64,000 bases of DNA from positions 43,570,134 through 43,634,133 of the forward strand of contig NC_030831.1 of the NCBI RefSeq assembly GCF_001704415.2. The letters are read 5' to 3'. Each line of letters begins with the position of its first letter. Position 1 is the first letter of the stretch. Shown here piece by piece: positions 51,701 through 57,700 of this stretch. The notes beneath the pieces are model-generated. The model was given only the letters and a program-made list of their open reading frames with translations, was not told the DNA's origin and did no database searches. The position numbers and the translations under genes are program-made. The DNA comes from Capra hircus. Taxonomy: Eukaryota > Chordata > Mammalia > Artiodactyla > Bovidae.

Positions 51701-54700
51701 AGAGTAGAATTACTGAATCATGTGGTAGGAGTTTTTTTAACCTTAACCTTAAATTGAAGAATGTTCCCAAAGTAGCCTTTCCATTTTATATTCCCAAAAA
51801 GAGTGTATGAAAGTAGATTCTTAAAAACTTCATAAAATGTATGTTATATCAGTGGCTTGCAGAGCTTTAATGATAATATGTGAATGTTTTACCTAATGAA
51901 AATTTTTTTTCAGGGATATGTTTTTTTTAATAACTTTATTGAAGTATAGTTGATGTATAGCATTGTTTGTTTCTGCTGTACAGCAAAGCAATGTTATATA
52001 CATTCTTTTCCATATGGTTTACACAGGATATTGAATATAATTCCCTGTGCTATACAGTAGGACCTTGTTGTCTATCCATTATATATATAAAAGCTTACAT
52101 GTGCTAATCCCAACCTCCCAGTCTGTCCCTCCCCCAAACCCCTCCCCTCTGGCAACCACAAGTCTGTTCTCTGTGTCTGTGGGTCTGTTTCTGTTTCGTA
52201 GGTATGTTCATTTGTGTCATATTTTGTGTTTAGATTTCACGTATAAGTGATATCGTATAGTATTCATCTTTCTCTTTCTAACTTACATGAAAATGTTTCT
52301 TATAGTTCTTAGTTAACTCATATTTAGGTTTGACTTAGTTCTGGAGGAAGATGCTCTTAAGAAAAGGATGTTAAGTACCTCTCTGAGAGAGGAGGTTCTG
52401 CTGCCCGAATCAGCTGCTGCCAGGCATGCCTGGATGCTTCCTGGCACCAGCAATGTTAACACTGATCAGCCAGTCACCTTCACAAAACTACTTTAACTGA
52501 AATGTGGGAGAAAACACAAGTTAAAGCCATATACACAAGTTATATAATTTATTATATACAAATAGTGTAAGTTTCTGTAGATTGTAAATAGTTAACTTTC
52601 AAACCTGTCTCCATAGCAGGCAATTTGACTTGACCCACCGTGGAGTTTATGCCCCAGAAGACGTGTATCAATTTCTGCCAACGAGAGTTGGGGAGTCAAG
52701 AACGTTGAAAGTCAATTTACGAAATAATTCTTTTATTACACACTCGGTAAGTTGGAAATACTGCTGTGGGTTGTGGAGAAATAAATGTATTCTACTATTT
52801 GATAAACATTTTTCTAAGAATTAGAAGATTTTTTATAGATGATATTTAAGGTATAATAGTTAATTTTTAAAATACCTTAATACTGTGTTTGAAGAGAAAC
52901 TCATGGGAAGTTTATGATCCTTTGTCTGAAAATTATCTAGTATTTGTTTTCATATATTCATTTTTTAGTTTCTGTTCTTGTTTTCTTCTGTATGATCCTA
53001 TGAGCATATTTCTGGATAACATTTACTCCAGTCAGAACTATAATAAATTCATTAAAATTCCCTTAAGTGTTTTCATGAGCATTTATTGTCTTAACTTCAT
53101 CTTGTGGGTATACATAAGCAAATGCATGATGTGTTGATTTAAATATGCACAGATATCTAACTTGTGTAACTTCATAAAGTGTTTCATATTAAATTCCAGC
53201 TCAAGTTTTTAAGTCCCAGAGAGCCTTTCTACGTCAAACATTCAAAATATTCTTTGAGGTGAGTTTATCATAAATCAAAGTGTTCTCATCCTGGTGTAGC
53301 TCTTTGTGTTCAGGACACTGAGAGTGCTCTTGGGGGCTAGGACTGTGATGTCTCCCTCAGTTACAGCCCCTCATCTTCATCACCAACACCCAGAGCACTA
53401 AGCACATGGTGAAGGGGATGAGGAGCCTACAGGGAAAACAGTCTGACTGTGGGTGTACGTGGTGAGTAACAACTCAGATTTGTGCAGTGTTTGGACTTAG
53501 GGTGTGACTCCTGTTACCCAGTATTTTGACAGCCATATACTTAACTAGAACCTTTGTTGTCTTATGATTAACTTTAGAGTAATTTCTGGGTCAGGTGTTA
53601 ACTTGCATCACACTGAGAATCAAGAATTTAAATTTTTACTAATTTGGACAAAAATCTTCCCAGATTAATTGGAAAAATTTTTATTATCCTGTTTTCCAGT
53701 GTAATTCTTGAAATAATCCTATATTGTTCTTAAATCAAGGCCTCATTTTCTTGCCATCCTTGCTTATTTTATTTTTTTAGTGTTTGTTTTTATTCATTTT
53801 TAAGGTTTTTATATATATTCTTCCAGTTTTATTGATGTAATTGACACACAGCACTGTGTAAATTTGAGGTGTGTAGCATAATGATTTGACTTACATACAT
53901 CATGAAATGATTATCACAGTAAGTTTTGTGAACACTCTCATCTCATAGATACAAAATTAAACAGAATATAATGCTTTTTTTCCTGCAACATGAACTATTA
54001 GAATTTATTCTCTCAACAACTTTCATATATAACACAACATGTTCAGTATATTTTCCATGTTGTATATCACATCCCTGGTGCGTATTTATCCTATAAGTGG
54101 AAGTTTTTGCTTTCTAAGTTTTGATGTACTTTTTATCAGTCCCACCCACCACCTTCTCCAACTACAAATCTGATCTTTTCTATGCATTTTTTTAATGTCT
54201 GAAAATATTTTTATCTTACCATCATTTTTAAAAAATCTTTATTTGTTACAATATTGCTTCTGTTTTATGTTTTTTGGCTTTTTGGCTACAAGGCATGTGG
54301 GATCTTAACTTCCCAACCAGGAATCTAACATGCACCCCATGTGTTAAAAGGTGAAGTCTTAATCACTGGACCTCCAGGGAAGTCCCTTGCCTTCATTTCT
54401 GAGAGGCAGTCTTGCTTAGTACATGATTCTGACAGTATTATCCCCCACTCCCATCTTATAAACCTGCTGCACAGGTTTGTAAATCTTATAAATCTGGCTT
54501 ACATTGTTTCTAACAGGAAGTCTACTGTCATCCTTGTGTTCATTCCTCTGCCTGATGTGTCTTTTTTTCTGGCTGCTTTTAATATTTTTTTTACCATCGG
54601 TTTTTTTTTTTTTTGAGGGTGCAGTGTAATTGACCTACAACACTCTTAGTTACTGTATTTCTGTTTTTGTTTCTGTACATTTCAAACTGATTTCACCACA

Positions 54701-57700
54701 CTAACTCGAGGATGGTACATTACCACACATATACATTACACAGTTACTGGCTGTGTTCCCTAGCTGTACATCTCATACCTGCTGTTCATTTATTTTGGAA
54801 CTGGATATTTGTGCCTTGTTATCTCCCTCACCTGTTTCTTTCCTCCTGTACCCCCATCCCCTCTGGCAGCCACCTGTTTGTTCTTTTTCTCCATGACTCT
54901 ATTTCTGTTTTGTTATGTTTATTCATTTGTTTTGTTTTCTAGATTCCACATGTAAGTGAGGTCATTTGATGTTTTGTCTCTCTGACTTATTTCAGTTTAG
55001 TATAATACTCTTTCAGTCCATTCATGTTGTTGCAGATGGTAAGATTTCATTCTCTTTTTATGGCTGGGTGTATCCTACTGTGTCTGTACCGTATCTTCAT
55101 CTGTTCACCTGTTGACGGCACTTGGGTTACTTCTGTGTAACATTGTTTCCAGTCCTCCCACTTTCAGTCTGTATAAGTCTTTAGATCTAAAGTGAGTCTC
55201 CTGTAGCCAGCATATATGCTGGTCTTGTGTTTGTATCCATTCAGCCACTCTTTTGATTGGAGCATTTAATCCATTTACATGTAAAGTAATTATTGATAGG
55301 TATGTACTATCAATTTTGCTAATTGTTTTGGGGTCTTTCTTGCTAATTTTATTTTTCCATATGACACCTGTAAAGGTTGAAATTTCAAACTGGGTTGTCA
55401 CTGATATTTACAATTTTAACATTAGGGTTGCATTGCACTTAATACTAAAAAATAATTTTATCTTCATGTTTGAATCTTGAATTAAACTTTATTTATTATA
55501 TGCTCTTTCACTTTAGCATCAGGAAGCAGTCCTAGAGGCATGTTCTATTCTGTGTAAATTAGGCCCCTTGCAGGCAGTCGAGGGCTGACTGAGTTACTAG
55601 CCCAGCAACACTGACTCAGAAGCTTGTGCTTCCTCTTGTTCTTGGAAGATAAGTCATTCCCTCCACCCCTCCTACTTTCTTCCCCTTCTCGACCCCATTC
55701 CCCCATCCTCTGTGTTAGGAAACCTACCTCTTAGGAGCCCAGCCCAAAGGCACAAGTTGTGTGGAGTCAGCAGTGAATACACCTAGACCTCTCTCAGCCT
55801 CAGTGTCCTAATTTGTAAAGGTGCCAGCAACCTGGACTTGTTACAGGATACGTGAGAGGCAGTCCTGGGGGTCCTGAGAAGCCCCAGCAGGACCCACAGG
55901 TGTTGACAGAGCATCGCAGTTCTGTCAGCGCTTTCCCAGCCAGCCTCTTCATCAAGAACGTGGACGATGGCGGCCTTAAACACTCCCAGTCCAAACTTTC
56001 CCACTTCTCTGCCCTGAGCTCTCCTCTCCCATTGGTCTGTGGGTCCCTCCCATGGGACCTGAGACTGGTGATGTTCCAGGGTGTTTAGAGCAGGCTGGCT
56101 CTGCCGAGCTGAGGCTGAGCTGCAGGAGCAGTTCGCTGTTCACAGATGGTCATTTGAATTCCCAGTTGGGGCCCTTTTTAGTAACTAAGGACAAATTGAT
56201 CCTGAGTGAATGATTAGTCCTGAACTGCTTCCTGTTTGCTGTCTACTTGGTTCACGTCCCTGACCTTGATCAGTGTTCGCAGGCATTGTGTCTTTAAGCA
56301 TGAAGCATAGGGGTCTTGGAACACTTTTGTGTAAACCAGCATACACCTGGGGCTTCAGATCTTTGTTTCAAGGAGCACTTATCTTAAAAAAAATAAACTT
56401 GTGTTTTAAAAAGTTAAGACACCTTCAGATTTAAAAAAAAAATTGTTTGAAGAGCTAACAGCTTTTTAAGAAACAATATTTGCATTCACTTCATCTACAG
56501 TTTTGATAAAGACTCAGGACTTACAGTAACTTGTTAAATTGTTTGGCCCTGTGTCAGTGTGTTAGTCGCTCAGTCGTGTCTGACTCTTTGCGATCCTGTG
56601 GACTGTAGCTCACCAGGCTCCTCTGTCCATGGGATTTTCTAGGCAAGAATATTGCAGGGGGTAGCTATTTCCTTCTTCAGGGGATCTTCCTGACCCAGGG
56701 ATTGAACCTGGGTCTCCTGCATTGCAGGCAGATTCTTTACCAGCTGAGCTACCAGGGAAAAGGCCTTATGTCACTGTTGCCCATTTTATGACTGAAGGAT
56801 GGTGCAGTCAGTCTACCTGGAGATGAACGTTCCTTTTCCAACTTTCATTCCTGAATACATTATAGTTTCACATTTTTCACTTAATTTGCTTTCACAGACT
56901 TATTAAAAATTTAAACTATTATAGCTGAAATTTGTAAATCAGCTCCTTCTTGATCCTTTGCAGAGAAAAGACCTGTTTCTATTCAATACTAGTAGCATCA
57001 CATGCAGCAGTCTCTGTTCCCAGCCAGGCTGTGAGAAGGCTAGCCGAGGGAGGTCCATGGGCAGTTTGTGGTTGCCTGGGAGCTGGGAGGCCTTACAGGA
57101 GACCACACGACCTAAATGCAAATGTAGTTTTGGCAGTGAACAGGTCAAAGTATTTTCACATTGCCACCGTCAGCTTCCTTATCTGACCCTGTGGCCAGCT
57201 GGTAGCATCCTTCTTCCTGGTTTCCTGGCTGCCCGTCGTCCTGTCCCTGAGCTCTTCCTCCTCCTCACACACAGATGCCTGCAGTGCTGTAGATATGACA
57301 GGGGTGATGCTTAAAGCATTCTTAACATGGAACTTTTTATCAGTGAGATGGCATTTTGCTTAGTTTCAATTTGTCTAAAAAACAGTTTTAAAATCTAAGA
57401 TGTGTTCATTCTTGCCATCTCAAAGTAGACATTTTTATACAGTTGAACATGATGACTTGCCATTCTAGTGCTAGAACATTTTTAGCTGTCCTAAATTAAA
57501 TACTCACTGCTTTTCTGTACAGCCTAGGTCATGTCACAGCATCTAAGAGAGCTTAGAAACATGAGAAAATATTTTTTAATGAAGCAAAATTTGGACAGGG
57601 TACATAAGGTAGCATTTCAAATTGCCTCTGTTTGCTTTATACTCTTGAACATGTTATTACTTTAAAATATCTTTAACTTTTTATACTTTGAAAAGAGATT

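Larger units (their letters stand above)
51195..52619. other. Intron 34
   Basis: 1.4 kb, mostly two antisense L1 3'-end fragments (about 51220-51800 and 51920-52290). Confidence 0.65.

Noticed and set aside
55783..56088. Overlapping frames on both strands in GC-rich intron sequence
   Set aside because: No family resemblance and no conserved motif; likely due to GC-rich composition with few stops.
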